64,000 nt of DNA from Acidimicrobiia bacterium (GTDB taxonomy: Bacteria > Actinomycetota > Acidimicrobiia > Acidimicrobiales > Bin134), in the NCBI GenBank assembly GCA_022826705.1, contig JAJDUJ010000027.1:62001-126000 (forward strand), read 5' to 3'. A program made the position numbers and the translations under genes. Below are positions 47,960 to 56,482 of the stretch, piece by piece (the first letter of the stretch is position 1; every line of letters begins with the position of its first letter). The notes beneath the pieces are model-generated. The model ran no database searches. It saw only the letters and a list, made by a program, of their open reading frames with translations, and was not told where the DNA came from.

Positions 47960-49098
47960 GCGACGATCCGAAGGGGGGCTACCAGCCGCCGGTGATCTTG
48001 TCGGAGGGCGATGATCCGCAAGACTGGGACTGGTTGCCTCGGAGAACCTCCACCCTCACCCGGGTCGTCATCCTGCTGGGCCTGTTGGGCGTGGTTGTGC
48101 TGATTGCCTCGCTGTTGATCAAGGGTTGGATCGACGACCGGCTCGACCCCCCCGGTGAGGAGGGTCCGGAATTGGTGGTCAGCATTCCCCAAGGGGCGTC
48201 GATCAACGACATCGCCCGTATTCTCGAAGACGAGGGTGTGGTGCCCAACTCCACGGTGTTCCGCTACTACCTGCGCTACAAGGACGCCGGTGACTTCCAG
48301 GCCGGCAACTACATCCTGAATGAGAATATGGCGGTATGGCGGGCCAAAGACGTGCTCTTGGCCGGTCCCGCCTCCGGGCCAGTGGAGGATTCCTTGCGGG
48401 TGTTGGTGCCCGAAGGCCTCACACTGGTCCAGATGCAAGGCCAGTTGTTGGATCAGCTTCCCACCTTCGACGCCGATGAGTTGGCCCGCGCCCTGGCCTT
48501 CCCGCCCTTGCGATCCGACTATCAGCCGCCCACCAGCACGTTGGAGGGAATGCTCTTCCCCGATACTTATCTGCTCGACGCGGCAACCGCCGAAGACGAG
48601 GCCGCCCTCGTTGTCCGCATGATCAACCAGTTCGACCTTGTGGCCGATGAAGTGGGACTGGATGCCGCTCCCGAAACGGTGGGTCTGAGCCCCTACGAAG
48701 TCGTCATCGTGGCCTCGCTGATCGAAAAGGAGGCCCTCATCGACGAAGACCGGGCCAAGATAGCCCGGGTGATCTACAACCGGTTGGGCCTGGAAATGCC
48801 GCTCCAGATCGACGCCGCGGTGCGCTACGCGCTGAACAAGCCCTCCGAGCCGTTGACCTTGTCGGACCTGAGAGTGGACAATCCCTACAACGTGTACAAC
48901 CGAACCGGATTGCCGCCCGGTCCAATCGCCGCTCCCGGTCGGGCGTCGCTGGAGGCGGCGGTGAACCCTGCCGACGGCTTCTGGCAGTTCTACGCCCGCA
49001 CCGACGATCCCGTGCCCGGGGCCCACACCTTCAGCGTCACCTTCGAGGAGCACGAAGAAGCGGTGGCCATCTGCCAGGAGAGAGACCTGGGATGCTGA
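47956..49098 (+). CDS. mltG: Endolytic murein transglycosylase MltG (YceG)
   Basis: A 380-residue membrane protein that cleaves nascent glycan strands. The cytoplasmic N-terminus is followed by one transmembrane helix (VVILLGLLGVVVLIASLLI), a LysM-like domain (VVSIPQGASINDIARILEDEGVV), and the catalytic domain with the catalytic Glu in VASLIEKEALIDEDRAKIARVIYNRL and PYNVYNRTGLPPGPIAAPG. It ends in a mini-ORF overlap that leads to aroE. Confidence 0.95.
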   Translation: MSDDPKGGYQPPVILSEGDDPQDWDWLPRRTSTLTRVVILLGLLGVVVLIASLLIKGWIDDRLDPPGEEGPELVVSIPQGASINDIARILEDEGVVPNSTVFRYYLRYKDAGDFQAGNYILNENMAVWRAKDVLLAGPASGPVEDSLRVLVPEGLTLVQMQGQLLDQLPTFDADELARALAFPPLRSDYQPPTSTLEGMLFPDTYLLDAATAEDEAALVVRMINQFDLVADEVGLDAAPETVGLSPYEVVIVASLIEKEALIDEDRAKIARVIYNRLGLEMPLQIDAAVRYALNKPSEPLTLSDLRVDNPYNVYNRTGLPPGPIAAPGRASLEAAVNPADGFWQFYARTDDPVPGAHTFSVTFEEHEEAVAICQERDLGC

Positions 49099-49136
49099 CC
49101 GCCATAGCCTGCGGAGAACGGAGCTTGAGGTGCTGA
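49092..49136 (+). other. Relay mini-ORF between mltG and aroE
   Basis: A 14-codon frame starting MLTAIA, against MLTPIG of AroE. It begins in an ATGCTGA overlap with the mltG stop and ends in a GTGCTGA overlap with the aroE start, offset 38 bp. Both edges share the same 7-nt arrangement. Confidence 0.45.
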
Positions 49137-49981
49137 CCCCTATCGGGGTACCTCCCGGCACGGAGGTGGCAGCCGGGGTGATCGGCTATCCGGTACGGCA
49201 CTCCCTGTCCCCGACGATCTGCCAGGCCGCGTTCGACGAGTTGGGCTTGGATTGGGTCTACGCGGCATTCGAAGTGCTCCCCGGTGATGCCGGTCAGGCG
49301 CTTGACCACATGCGAGAACGAGACATGGCCGGTTTATCGGTGACCATGCCCCACAAAGCCGACGTGGCCGCTGCGGTGGACGAGCTGAGCCCGGCAGCCG
49401 CGGCCTTGGGAGTGGTGAACTGCGTGAGCCGAGATGGCGCTCGGCTCGTCGGCCACAACACCGATGGCGCCGGATTCTGCGATGCCCTGCTGGCGGAGGG
49501 GGTGGATCTGGCCGGGATCGACTGCGCGGTATTGGGCGCAGGCGGGGCCGCCCGGGCAGTAGTGGCCGAACTGGCCCGCCGAGGGGTTGGAGAGGTGGCG
49601 GTGATCGCCCGTCGGCCTGAGGCAGCCGCATCCGCCGCAGCGTTGGCCGGATCGGTGGGAAGCACGGCTGGCTTGGCCGATGTGGGGCGGTATCGCTTGG
49701 TGGTGAACGCCACCCCGGTCGGAATGGCCGAAACCGAGGGTGCTGGCGAGCTGCCTCTTGATCCCGACCTTCTCCATGTCGGCCAGCATGTAGCCGAATT
49801 GGTCTACAACCCGCTCCACACCCCGCTGTTGACTGAATGCCACCGCCGAGGCGTGGGCGTGTCCACGGGGGTGGGGATGCTGGTACACCAGGCCGCCCAC
49901 GCCGTTCGGATATGGACCGGTTCCGAGCCACCGGTGGATGCCATGACCGCCGCGGCCACCGCGGCGCTCCAGGGCAGATGA
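49130..49981 (+). CDS. aroE: Shikimate dehydrogenase
   Basis: A 283-residue NADPH enzyme reducing 3-dehydroshikimate. It shows GYPVRHSLSPTICQAAFDELG, the catalytic Lys in SVTMPHKADVAAAVDE, GHNTDGAGFCDAL with the catalytic Asp, the NADP loop LGAGGAARAVVAEL, and VYNPLHTPLL. GTG start. The shikimate genes aroK, aroB and aroQ follow downstream; aroC is not in this window. Confidence 0.94.
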   Translation: MLTPIGVPPGTEVAAGVIGYPVRHSLSPTICQAAFDELGLDWVYAAFEVLPGDAGQALDHMRERDMAGLSVTMPHKADVAAAVDELSPAAAALGVVNCVSRDGARLVGHNTDGAGFCDALLAEGVDLAGIDCAVLGAGGAARAVVAELARRGVGEVAVIARRPEAAASAAALAGSVGSTAGLADVGRYRLVVNATPVGMAETEGAGELPLDPDLLHVGQHVAELVYNPLHTPLLTECHRRGVGVSTGVGMLVHQAAHAVRIWTGSEPPVDAMTAAATAALQGR

Positions 49982-50007
49982 GCCCAGCGGTCGAAGGCAG
50001 GCCGTGA
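49978..50007 (+). other. Relay mini-ORF between aroE and the prepilin peptidase gene
   Basis: A 9-codon frame (MSPAVEGRP) begins on the aroE stop (ATGA) and stops on the next start (GTGA). Its first codons resemble the downstream start MSKAA: TGAGC--AGCGG is shared after a 26-bp offset. Confidence 0.4.
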
Positions 50008-50702
50008 GCAAAGCGGCGATGGTGATCGCCGGGCTGGCCATCGGCTTCGTCGCCGGTCGGCGCCTTCTCCCGGTCCTCTGGAAGTTCCAAGTGCGCAACA
50101 GCCGATCTTTGCGGGTGATGGTTACCGCGCTCACCGCCCTGCCCCTGGGCATCGCGGGCGGCCTAATGGGCACCACCTGGGATGTGATCCCAGTATGGGT
50201 GCTGTTCGTCGCCTTGGCGGGAGTCACCACCGTAGATCTGTTCCACTACCGCATCCCCAACGCCATTGTGTTCCCCGCCGTGCTGGTTCTGCTGTCGCTT
50301 ATGACCCTCATCTCGCTGCTGCGACACGAGCCGGGCGCCATCGGGCAGGCGTTTGCCGCTGCCGGACTCTATGGCGGCATCATGGCCATCCTGCACTCGG
50401 CATCAGGGGGCAGTCTCGGGTGGGGTGACGTGAAACTGGCTCTGCCGGTGGGCCTGGTGCTCGGATGGGTGGGTTCCGGTTACGGCCAGTCGTTGTTGGC
50501 CGTGCTGTTGGCCTTGGGTTTGGCCTCGCTTATCGGGGCGGTCATGGGCGTGATCGTGTGGGGAATCCGGAAGTGGGGAGTCGAGCTCCTGCCCGACCCC
50601 TTAGCCGATCCCGACAACCCCCGCCCCACGGTATTCCCCTTCGCTCCGTCGATGGCGGTCGCAGCCGCAGCCATCGTCCTCGCACTGCCGGCAACGAGTT
50701 GA
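50004..50702 (+). CDS. A24-family prepilin peptidase-like protein, without methylase domain
   Basis: A 232-residue polytopic membrane aspartyl protease. The two catalytic Asp motifs are in TTVDLFHYRIPNAIV and SLGWGDVKLALPVGL. The N-terminal cysteine-rich methyltransferase part of full-length PilD is absent, as in other actinobacterial copies at this locus. It probably processes type IV pilin-like precursors. No pilus genes lie nearby. Confidence 0.88.
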   Translation: MSKAAMVIAGLAIGFVAGRRLLPVLWKFQVRNSRSLRVMVTALTALPLGIAGGLMGTTWDVIPVWVLFVALAGVTTVDLFHYRIPNAIVFPAVLVLLSLMTLISLLRHEPGAIGQAFAAAGLYGGIMAILHSASGGSLGWGDVKLALPVGLVLGWVGSGYGQSLLAVLLALGLASLIGAVMGVIVWGIRKWGVELLPDPLADPDNPRPTVFPFAPSMAVAAAAIVLALPATS

Positions 50703-50777
50703 CCGTTGGCAGTGCCAAGCCCATTGGGACAATCGCCGGGGAAAGTAACTGCCCGCAAGGAGCCAAACCGCCCCCAT

Positions 50778-50783
50778 TAGTAT
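50778..50783 (+). promoter_or_regulatory. Candidate leaderless -10 for the aroKBQ operon
   Basis: TAGTAT ends 6 nt before GTG 50790, in the 87-nt gap after the prepilin peptidase gene. It would drive aroK, aroB, aroQ and pepQ. Confidence 0.45.
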
Positions 50784-50789
50784 CGCGTT

Positions 50790-51320
50790 GTGGAAAGTAG
50801 GCCCCATGTGGCCCTCATCGGGATGATGGGGTCGGGGAAGTCGACGGTGGGCTTTTGGCTGGCCCGCTCAGAGGGGCTGCGGTTCGTAGACCTCGACGCG
50901 GCTATTGAAGAGCGCCAAGGTCGCTCGATCTCTGAGATTTTTGACGCTGACGGCGAGGGCCGCTTCCGCGATTTTGAGCAGGAAGAGTTGGCCCAATGCC
51001 TGGAATCCCCAGAGCAGTTGGTGATCTCTTGCGGCGGAGGGGTCGTTCTGCGGCCCGACAATCGGGCGATGCTGAAGGATCGGTCATGGGTTTGCTGGCT
51101 GCGGGCCACCATCGACACGCTAGGACATCGAGTCCGCTCCGGCGACAGCCGTCCGCTGTTAGGCGGCGACCCAATCGCCGACCTCACGGCTATCAGCTCC
51201 GCCCGGTCGGAGCTCTATGCCGAGACGGCTCACGAGATAGTGGATGTGGACGGTCTGGAGGCCGAGCAGGTGGCAGAGCAGATCAGACGAGTCTGGCCCC
51301 GGCCGGTGTCGACCCCATGA
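50790..51320 (+). CDS. aroK: Shikimate kinase
   Basis: A 176-residue P-loop kinase that phosphorylates shikimate at O3. Motifs are Walker A GMMGSGKST, the shikimate-binding Asp in FVDLDAAIEER, FRDFEQEEL, the GGG loop ISCGGGVVLRPDN, and the lid segment SGDSRPLLGGDP. It overlaps aroB by ATGA. Confidence 0.94.
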   Translation: MESRPHVALIGMMGSGKSTVGFWLARSEGLRFVDLDAAIEERQGRSISEIFDADGEGRFRDFEQEELAQCLESPEQLVISCGGGVVLRPDNRAMLKDRSWVCWLRATIDTLGHRVRSGDSRPLLGGDPIADLTAISSARSELYAETAHEIVDVDGLEAEQVAEQIRRVWPRPVSTP

Positions 51321-52354
51321 CGGCCGAGACTGGCCCCACCGACGCGATCCGGGTCCCCGTCGATCTGGGGGAGCGGTCCTATGACGTCTGGGTCGGCCCC
51401 GGTGTCCGCCATCGCCTGCCCGAGGTGATTCCCCGCCAAGTGAGCCGGGTTGCCGTGGTCACCCAGGCGGCGGTGGCCGATGCCGGGATCACCGTGGATC
51501 CCGGTGTCGAGCACCGGGTGTTCATCACCGACAACGGCGAGCACATCAAGACGCTGGGCGCGGTGGAGGATCTGTGCCGGGAATTCGCCCGGTGGGGCCT
51601 CACCCGACGCGACGCGGTGGTGGCCGTGGGCGGAGGAGCGGTCACCGATCTGGGCGGGTTCGCCGCTGCGGTATACCACCGGGGCATACGGGTGGTGTTC
51701 GTGTCCACCACCTTGCTGGGCCAGATCGACGCCTCTGTCGGGGGCAAGACCGGTGTGAACCTCCCCGAGGGAAAGAACTTGGTGGGCGCCTTTTGGCAGC
51801 CCTCCGCGGTGCTGTGTGACACCGAGGTGCTCGACACCCTGCCCCCCGAAGAGATGCGATCGGGATTGGGAGAGATGGCCAAGTACCACTTCATCGCCGA
51901 CGCCAACCTGAATTCCCTGAGCCTGCCTGAGCGCATCGCCCGCTGTGTGGAGATCAAAGCTGAGGTGGTGGCCGCCGACGAGCACGAGTCCGGCCGCAGG
52001 GCGGTGCTCAACTACGGACATACCCTGGCCCACGCCCTGGAAGCCCACGGACAGTACGACCTCCGCCACGGCGAAGCGGTGGCGGTCGGGCTCGTTTACG
52101 CCGCCGAGTTGGCCCATCGCATTGGGCGCATCGACGCCCAACGGGTGGCCGAGCACCGCCGAGTGGTCGGCGGCTACGAACTGTCTACCAGCCTGCCCGA
52201 AGGCGCCGATGCCGATGTCCTCGTCACCCTGTTCCAGCGCGACAAGAAGGCGGTGGACGGGGTGACCTTCATGTTGGACGGCCCCGATGGCATCCAGCCC
52301 GTCACTGGGCTGGAATCTTCCCTGCTGCGCGAAACACTGGAGGCCGTCCGATGA
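51317..52354 (+). CDS. aroB: 3-Dehydroquinate synthase
   Basis: A 345-residue NAD- and metal-dependent enzyme of the shikimate pathway. Recognisable are DAVVAVGGGAVTDLGGFAAAVYHRG, STTLLGQIDASVGGKTGVNLPEGKNLVG, GLGEMAKYHFIAD, and the metal ligands in RAVLNYGHTLAHALE and LRHGEAVAVGLVYA. ATG 51317 overlaps the aroK stop; longer upstream extensions are in the wrong context. Confidence 0.95.
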   Translation: MTAETGPTDAIRVPVDLGERSYDVWVGPGVRHRLPEVIPRQVSRVAVVTQAAVADAGITVDPGVEHRVFITDNGEHIKTLGAVEDLCREFARWGLTRRDAVVAVGGGAVTDLGGFAAAVYHRGIRVVFVSTTLLGQIDASVGGKTGVNLPEGKNLVGAFWQPSAVLCDTEVLDTLPPEEMRSGLGEMAKYHFIADANLNSLSLPERIARCVEIKAEVVAADEHESGRRAVLNYGHTLAHALEAHGQYDLRHGEAVAVGLVYAAELAHRIGRIDAQRVAEHRRVVGGYELSTSLPEGADADVLVTLFQRDKKAVDGVTFMLDGPDGIQPVTGLESSLLRETLEAVR

Positions 52355-52389
52355 AACGCATCCCCGTTGGCCGGGAGGTTCCAAGATGA
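52351..52389 (+). other. Relay mini-ORF between aroB and aroQ
   Basis: A 12-codon frame (MKRIPVGREVPR) with ATGA overlaps at both ends, on the aroB stop and the aroQ start, offset 35 bp. Sequence similarity between the two borders is faint (GGAGG 7 nt before each ATGA). Confidence 0.35.
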
Positions 52390-52823
52390 GCCAATTGATC
52401 CTTCTCCTTTCGGGTCCGAACTTGAACTTGCTGGGCGATCGCGAGCCCGAGGTGTACGGCACCGACACCTTGGACGACCATGCGGCCACTGCGTCCGCTG
52501 CGGCCGATCGCCACGGGATCTCCATTGAGCACCACCAGTCCAACGACGAGGCTGCCCTGATCGACCACATCCACCAGGCCAGGGGCAGGTGCGCGGCCGT
52601 CATCATCAACCCCGGCGCATTCACCCATTACTCCTGGGCCATCCACGACGCACTGGCCGCCTTCGAAGGCCCGGTGGTCGAGCTTCACCTGTCCAATCCC
52701 AACGCCCGGGAGCCGTGGCGCCACACCTCGGTTGTCAGCCCGGTGGCCACCGGCACCATTGTGGGCTTCGGCGGCCACGGCTACGAGCTGGCCGTTGAGG
52801 CAGTGGCCCGCCTGCTGGCATGA
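52386..52823 (+). CDS. aroQ: 3-Dehydroquinate dehydratase, type II
   Basis: A 145-residue enzyme forming dodecamers in this family. It shows SGPNLNLLGDREPEVYG with the catalytic Arg/Tyr loop, the segment HHQSNDEAALIDHIHQA, IINPGAFTHYSWAIHDAL, and VELHLSNPNAREPWRHTS with the catalytic His. It overlaps pepQ by ATGA. Confidence 0.95.
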   Translation: MSQLILLLSGPNLNLLGDREPEVYGTDTLDDHAATASAAADRHGISIEHHQSNDEAALIDHIHQARGRCAAVIINPGAFTHYSWAIHDALAAFEGPVVELHLSNPNAREPWRHTSVVSPVATGTIVGFGGHGYELAVEAVARLLA

Positions 52824-53923
52824 CCGACTCTCCAGCCCTCGTCCCCATGGATGTCGCCGGGCGGTCGGAGAGGGTTCGAGCCGCGGTGGCCGAGGCGGAG
52901 TGCGACGCGCTGCTAGTTGCCAACCTGGTCAATGTCCGCTACCTCACCGGGTTCACCGGCTCGGCCGGTCTGGTCTGGCTCGGCGCCGACGAGCTGGTGC
53001 TGGTGACCGACCGCCGCTACGCCGAGCAGGCTGAGTCTGAAACCAATCGGGCTGGCGTGGAGATCCGAATCGAGATCACCAACGACGCCCCCAAGGAAAT
53101 ACTGGCCGCGGCCGCCACCGGCGCGGGTCGAGTCGGCTTGGAGGCGGCCTCGGTGAGCTGGGCCACCCAGCGCCAGTACGCCGAGTGGTTCAGCGCTGAG
53201 CTGGTGCCCACCACCGGTGTGGTGGAGCAATCCCGACAGATCAAGGACGACGGCGAACTCGATCGGATGGCGAAGGCGGCCGCCATCGCCGATGCCGCGT
53301 TGGCCGAAGTTCGCCCCATGATGGCCGACGGCCCCTCCGAGAAGGAAGTGGCATTGGCGTTGGACACTGCCTTTCGACGCCGGGGGGCAGAAACGAGCGC
53401 CTTCACCACCATCGTGGCCGCGGGCCCGAATGCCGCTCTGCCCCACATCAGGCCCACCGAGCGCCCCATCGGGTCGGGCGAGCTGGTGATTGTGGACATG
53501 GGCGCGGTGGTCGACGGCTACCGCTCCGACATGACACGCACCATGGCGGTGGGTGAGGCCGATCACGAGGCCAAAAGGGTGTTCGAGACCGTGAGGGACG
53601 CCCAGCAACTCGGGGTGGAGCAGGTGGCCCCCGGCACTCCCGTCTCCGATGTGGACAAGGCCTGTCGGGATCGCATCGAAGCCGACGGTTGGGGCGATGC
53701 CTTCGTCCACGGCACCGGCCACGGTGTGGGGCTCGACATTCACGAACAGCCCTGGGTGCGGGCCACCGCCACGGAGGTACTGGAGGTGGGCCAGGTGATC
53801 ACCGTGGAGCCCGGGATCTATCTTCCCGGATTCTGCGGGGCCCGGGTAGAGGACACCGTGGTTGTGACCGAAGACGGCGCCCGACGGCTGACCCGCTCGC
53901 CCAAGACGCTCGCTGTGGCCTGA
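52820..53923 (+). CDS. pepQ: M24 aminopeptidase P/Xaa-Pro dipeptidase
   Basis: A 367-residue metallopeptidase with a creatinase-type N-terminal domain (NVRYLTGFTGSAGLVWLG) and a pita-bread catalytic domain. The five metal ligands are visible: two Asp in VDMGAVVDGYRSDMTRTMA, His in GTGHGVGLDIHEQPWV, Glu in ITVEPGIYLPG, and Glu in RVEDTVVVTEDGA. It precedes efp, the standard actinobacterial order. Confidence 0.94.
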   Translation: MTDSPALVPMDVAGRSERVRAAVAEAECDALLVANLVNVRYLTGFTGSAGLVWLGADELVLVTDRRYAEQAESETNRAGVEIRIEITNDAPKEILAAAATGAGRVGLEAASVSWATQRQYAEWFSAELVPTTGVVEQSRQIKDDGELDRMAKAAAIADAALAEVRPMMADGPSEKEVALALDTAFRRRGAETSAFTTIVAAGPNAALPHIRPTERPIGSGELVIVDMGAVVDGYRSDMTRTMAVGEADHEAKRVFETVRDAQQLGVEQVAPGTPVSDVDKACRDRIEADGWGDAFVHGTGHGVGLDIHEQPWVRATATEVLEVGQVITVEPGIYLPGFCGARVEDTVVVTEDGARRLTRSPKTLAVA

Positions 53924-53950
53924 TCGTTCTGGGTGGGTCAAACTTTGGCC

Positions 53951-54514
53951 ATGCCCACGATCACCACCAACGATCTCAAGAACGGCATGACGCTGAACCT
54001 CGACGACGGCCTGTTCAACGTGGTCGAGTTCCAGCACGTCAAGCCGGGCAAAGGCGGGGCGTTCGTGCGCACCACCCTGAAGAACGCCCGCACCGGCGCC
54101 GTGCTCGACCGCACGTTCCGGGCAGGGGAGAAGGTGGAGCGGGCCAACATCGACCGCCGGGAGATGCAATACCTGTACTCCGACGGCGAGAGCTTCGTGT
54201 TCATGGACAGCGAGACCTACGAGCAGCTCCACGTGGGCGCCGACGTGCTGGGCGACGCGGTCAACTATCTGGTGGAGAACAACTCGGTGATCCTTGGCAT
54301 GTTCGGCACCGAGATCGTGGGCACCGACCTGCCCGCCGCAGTGGAGCTGGACATCGCCCAAACCGAGCCCGGCGTCCAGGGCGACCGGGTGTCGGGGGCC
54401 ACCAAACCGGCCACCTGCCAGACCGGTCTGGTGGTGCAGGTGCCTCTGTTCTTGAACCCGGGCGAGCGGATCAAGGTGGACACCCGCAGCGGCGAATACA
54501 TCAGCCGGGCTTGA
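53951..54514 (+). CDS. efp: Elongation factor P
   Basis: A 187-residue translation factor that rescues ribosomes at polyproline. ATG 53951 gives the family start MPTITTNDLKNGMTLNLDDG. The tip loop reads KPGKGGAFVRTTLKN, so the residue after KPGKG is Gly-Ala; the modified Lys position is Lys of PGKGG. The C-terminal domain ends in LNPGERIKVDTRSGEYISRA. Confidence 0.96.
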   Translation: MPTITTNDLKNGMTLNLDDGLFNVVEFQHVKPGKGGAFVRTTLKNARTGAVLDRTFRAGEKVERANIDRREMQYLYSDGESFVFMDSETYEQLHVGADVLGDAVNYLVENNSVILGMFGTEIVGTDLPAAVELDIAQTEPGVQGDRVSGATKPATCQTGLVVQVPLFLNPGERIKVDTRSGEYISRA

Positions 54515-54549
54515 GCATCCCGGCGCCCTCGACAACTCCTCGGTGACAA

Positions 54550-54978
54550 ATGAGTTCGCCCGATCCGCTGGTTGCCGGGTCACAGCGCCGCCAAGTGAGG
54601 GAACGGGCGCTGGGCCTGCTCTATGAGGCCGAGACCAAGGGCGTGGACATGGCTGAGCTGCTGGCCGACCAAGAATTGCCTCTCGACCCCTACGCCCACA
54701 CGCTGGTGAGCGGGGCGGCCGAGCACCAAAACGAAATCGACGTCCGCTTGGAGGAGTTCTCCGAGCGATGGCCGGTAGCCCGGATGCCGGCACTCGATCG
54801 GGCCATTCTGCGCTTGGCCAGCTTTGAGCTCGCCCACAGCACCGATATCTCTGTGGCAGTGATCATCAACGAAGCAGTGGAGTTGGCCCACGAGTACTCC
54901 ACTCCGGCCTCCGCGGGGTTCATCAACGGCCTTCTGTCGCAGGTGGCTGCCGTCGTCCGCCCATCCGGGCAGGGCTAG
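54550..54978 (+). CDS. nusB: Transcription antitermination factor NusB
   Basis: A 142-residue helical RNA-binding protein that acts in rRNA antitermination with NusE. It shows RRQVRERALGLLYEAETKG at the start, ARMPALDRAILRLASFEL and ISVAVIINEAVELAHEYSTPASAGFINGLLSQVA, the family core. It is the last recognisable core gene in the window; the accessory region starts immediately downstream. Confidence 0.95.
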   Translation: MSSPDPLVAGSQRRQVRERALGLLYEAETKGVDMAELLADQELPLDPYAHTLVSGAAEHQNEIDVRLEEFSERWPVARMPALDRAILRLASFELAHSTDISVAVIINEAVELAHEYSTPASAGFINGLLSQVAAVVRPSGQG

Positions 54979-55035
54979 CTGCGAGAGTTGCAGAATCGGC
55001 ACCTTTGAGAAGGAGGTCTGGGCAACAGGGGGACC

Positions 55036-56034
55036 TCAGGAACAGGGGATCAGGGGCTGTCGGGTTTTGAGGTGCTGGGCGGCGGGGGTGTGTTGGGCTT
55101 GGACGCGCCGGATGTAGAGGGCGGCAGTTTTGGGACTGTGCCATCGGCCTGCGAGCATGAGGCCGCTCATGTTGATGCCCGAGGCGGCGAGGTCTTGGGC
55201 CATGCCCACGCGCAGGGAGTGGGTAGATATGTTGGCGGTGTCGATGCCGGCGTCTCGGGCTGCTGCTTTGATGCGGCGGCGGGCGGTGCTGGGCGAGAAA
55301 TCGAATATGCGGGCATCGGGGTCGGCGCCTGCTTTTCTCAGGCGGGCGAGGGCTTGCGATGCGTACTCGGAAATGGCAACGGCGGCGCCTTCGCCGTTCT
55401 GGTCGGTTTTGGAGCGGCGGATCCATATGGTGTCCAGTCCGCCGTCAGGTGGGTGGTCGATGTCGTTCCAGGTGAGGGCGAGGAGTTCGCTACAGCGCAG
55501 CAAAGCGTTGTGGCCGACGGCGAGCATGGCGATGTCGGCGTCGGCGCGTTCTCGTGCCTGTTCGGGGGTCTCTAGCCGGCCGCCGGGCTGGTTGCGCCTC
55601 GGAGCAGAGACGGCGGCTGCGATCCGTTGTATGTGCTCTCGGCGCAGCGGGCTTGCCTGGCGGGCGGTGATGCCCCGTTCAGCGGCATCTCGGGCCAGCC
55701 CGGCCAAAAGCAGCCGAACCCGGTGGTCGCGGGCAGGGTTGGCGCCGACGCGGCTGCGGAGCTTGTAGGCCACCGCGGCTAGATAGGTGCGCAGGGTGGC
55801 CGGTTTCTTCCCCTCCATGTAGAGGTCGGCCAGCCAGCGCTGGATGTTCTTGACGGTGGCCTTCGCGACTTTTTGGCCATTTGCGGCCGCCCAGCGGGCC
55901 CAGCTGTTCCAACCGGTTCTATAGGTCTTGTGGGTGTTGGCGGAAAGCGCTGCGGTCTCGGCCTGGGCTATCAGTTCGTCCAAGCAGCAAAAGGCCAGGC
56001 CGGCATCGCTGTTCGCTGTGCCATGCGAACACAT
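55036..56034 (-). CDS. Tyrosine recombinase/integrase
   Basis: A 332-residue site-specific recombinase. The N-terminal SAM-like core-binding domain runs from about 15 to 110 (SANTHKTYRTGWNSWARWAA). The catalytic domain shows the first Arg in NALLRCSELLALTW, the HxxR box THSLRVGMAQDLAASG, and the nucleophile Tyr in RWHSPKTAALYIRR. The protein has no large arm-binding domain. It sits tail-to-tail with nusB and probably marks the left edge of a mobile or formerly mobile segment. No duplicated attachment site could be paired within the window. Confidence 0.9.
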   Translation of the reverse strand: MCSHGTANSDAGLAFCCLDELIAQAETAALSANTHKTYRTGWNSWARWAAANGQKVAKATVKNIQRWLADLYMEGKKPATLRTYLAAVAYKLRSRVGANPARDHRVRLLLAGLARDAAERGITARQASPLRREHIQRIAAAVSAPRRNQPGGRLETPEQARERADADIAMLAVGHNALLRCSELLALTWNDIDHPPDGGLDTIWIRRSKTDQNGEGAAVAISEYASQALARLRKAGADPDARIFDFSPSTARRRIKAAARDAGIDTANISTHSLRVGMAQDLAASGINMSGLMLAGRWHSPKTAALYIRRVQAQHTPAAQHLKTRQPLIPCS

Positions 56035-56139
56035 GTGGCTGGGGGGGGTGCTTCATCGCCGTTTTCCTAGCCGATGCCTGATGCGTTTTTCCAGCCGGAA
56101 ACCGTCGAGATCCGCCGAGCAAAAGGTGGCCTCACATGA

Positions 56140-56155
56140 CGGATAATTGCCTTTA
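56140..56155 (-). repeat. 16-bp motif, integrase side
   Basis: Minus strand reads TAAAGGCAATTATCCG, upstream of the integrase. It matches the copy at 56490-56505 at 15 of 16 positions in the opposite orientation. Confidence 0.6.
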
Positions 56156-56482
56156 CTGGCTAGTTCAATCTGGCGGCGCGTGTCAACCCGATCTTGGAGA
56201 CTTCCCGGGGGCGAGGCCGGTGCCTGACGGTCGATCAAAGGGTTTACCTGGGGGAACAGAAGGCGGTTCTATCGACTGAATTCGCCGGGGCAACAGGCTT
56301 CGCGCCCGTGCTCCAGCTTTGGCAGCCACGGCCATGTGGTAGTTCGAGCGGCCACTGCACCGTCAGCCGCCCCCTTGAGCCAGTGCCGAGCCTGTCTGCC
56401 GCGACCAATTGAATTCCCTGCTCTGGCGCGGTTCTAGCGGCCACTGCGCCGCGCTTTGGTGACGCGGATCGGGGTTCGAACG

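Noticed and set aside
54512..54550. Further relay mini-ORF between efp and nusB
   Set aside because: A TTG frame overlaps the efp stop with a 38-bp offset, but it stops before the nusB ATG and shows no repeat; too weak to list.
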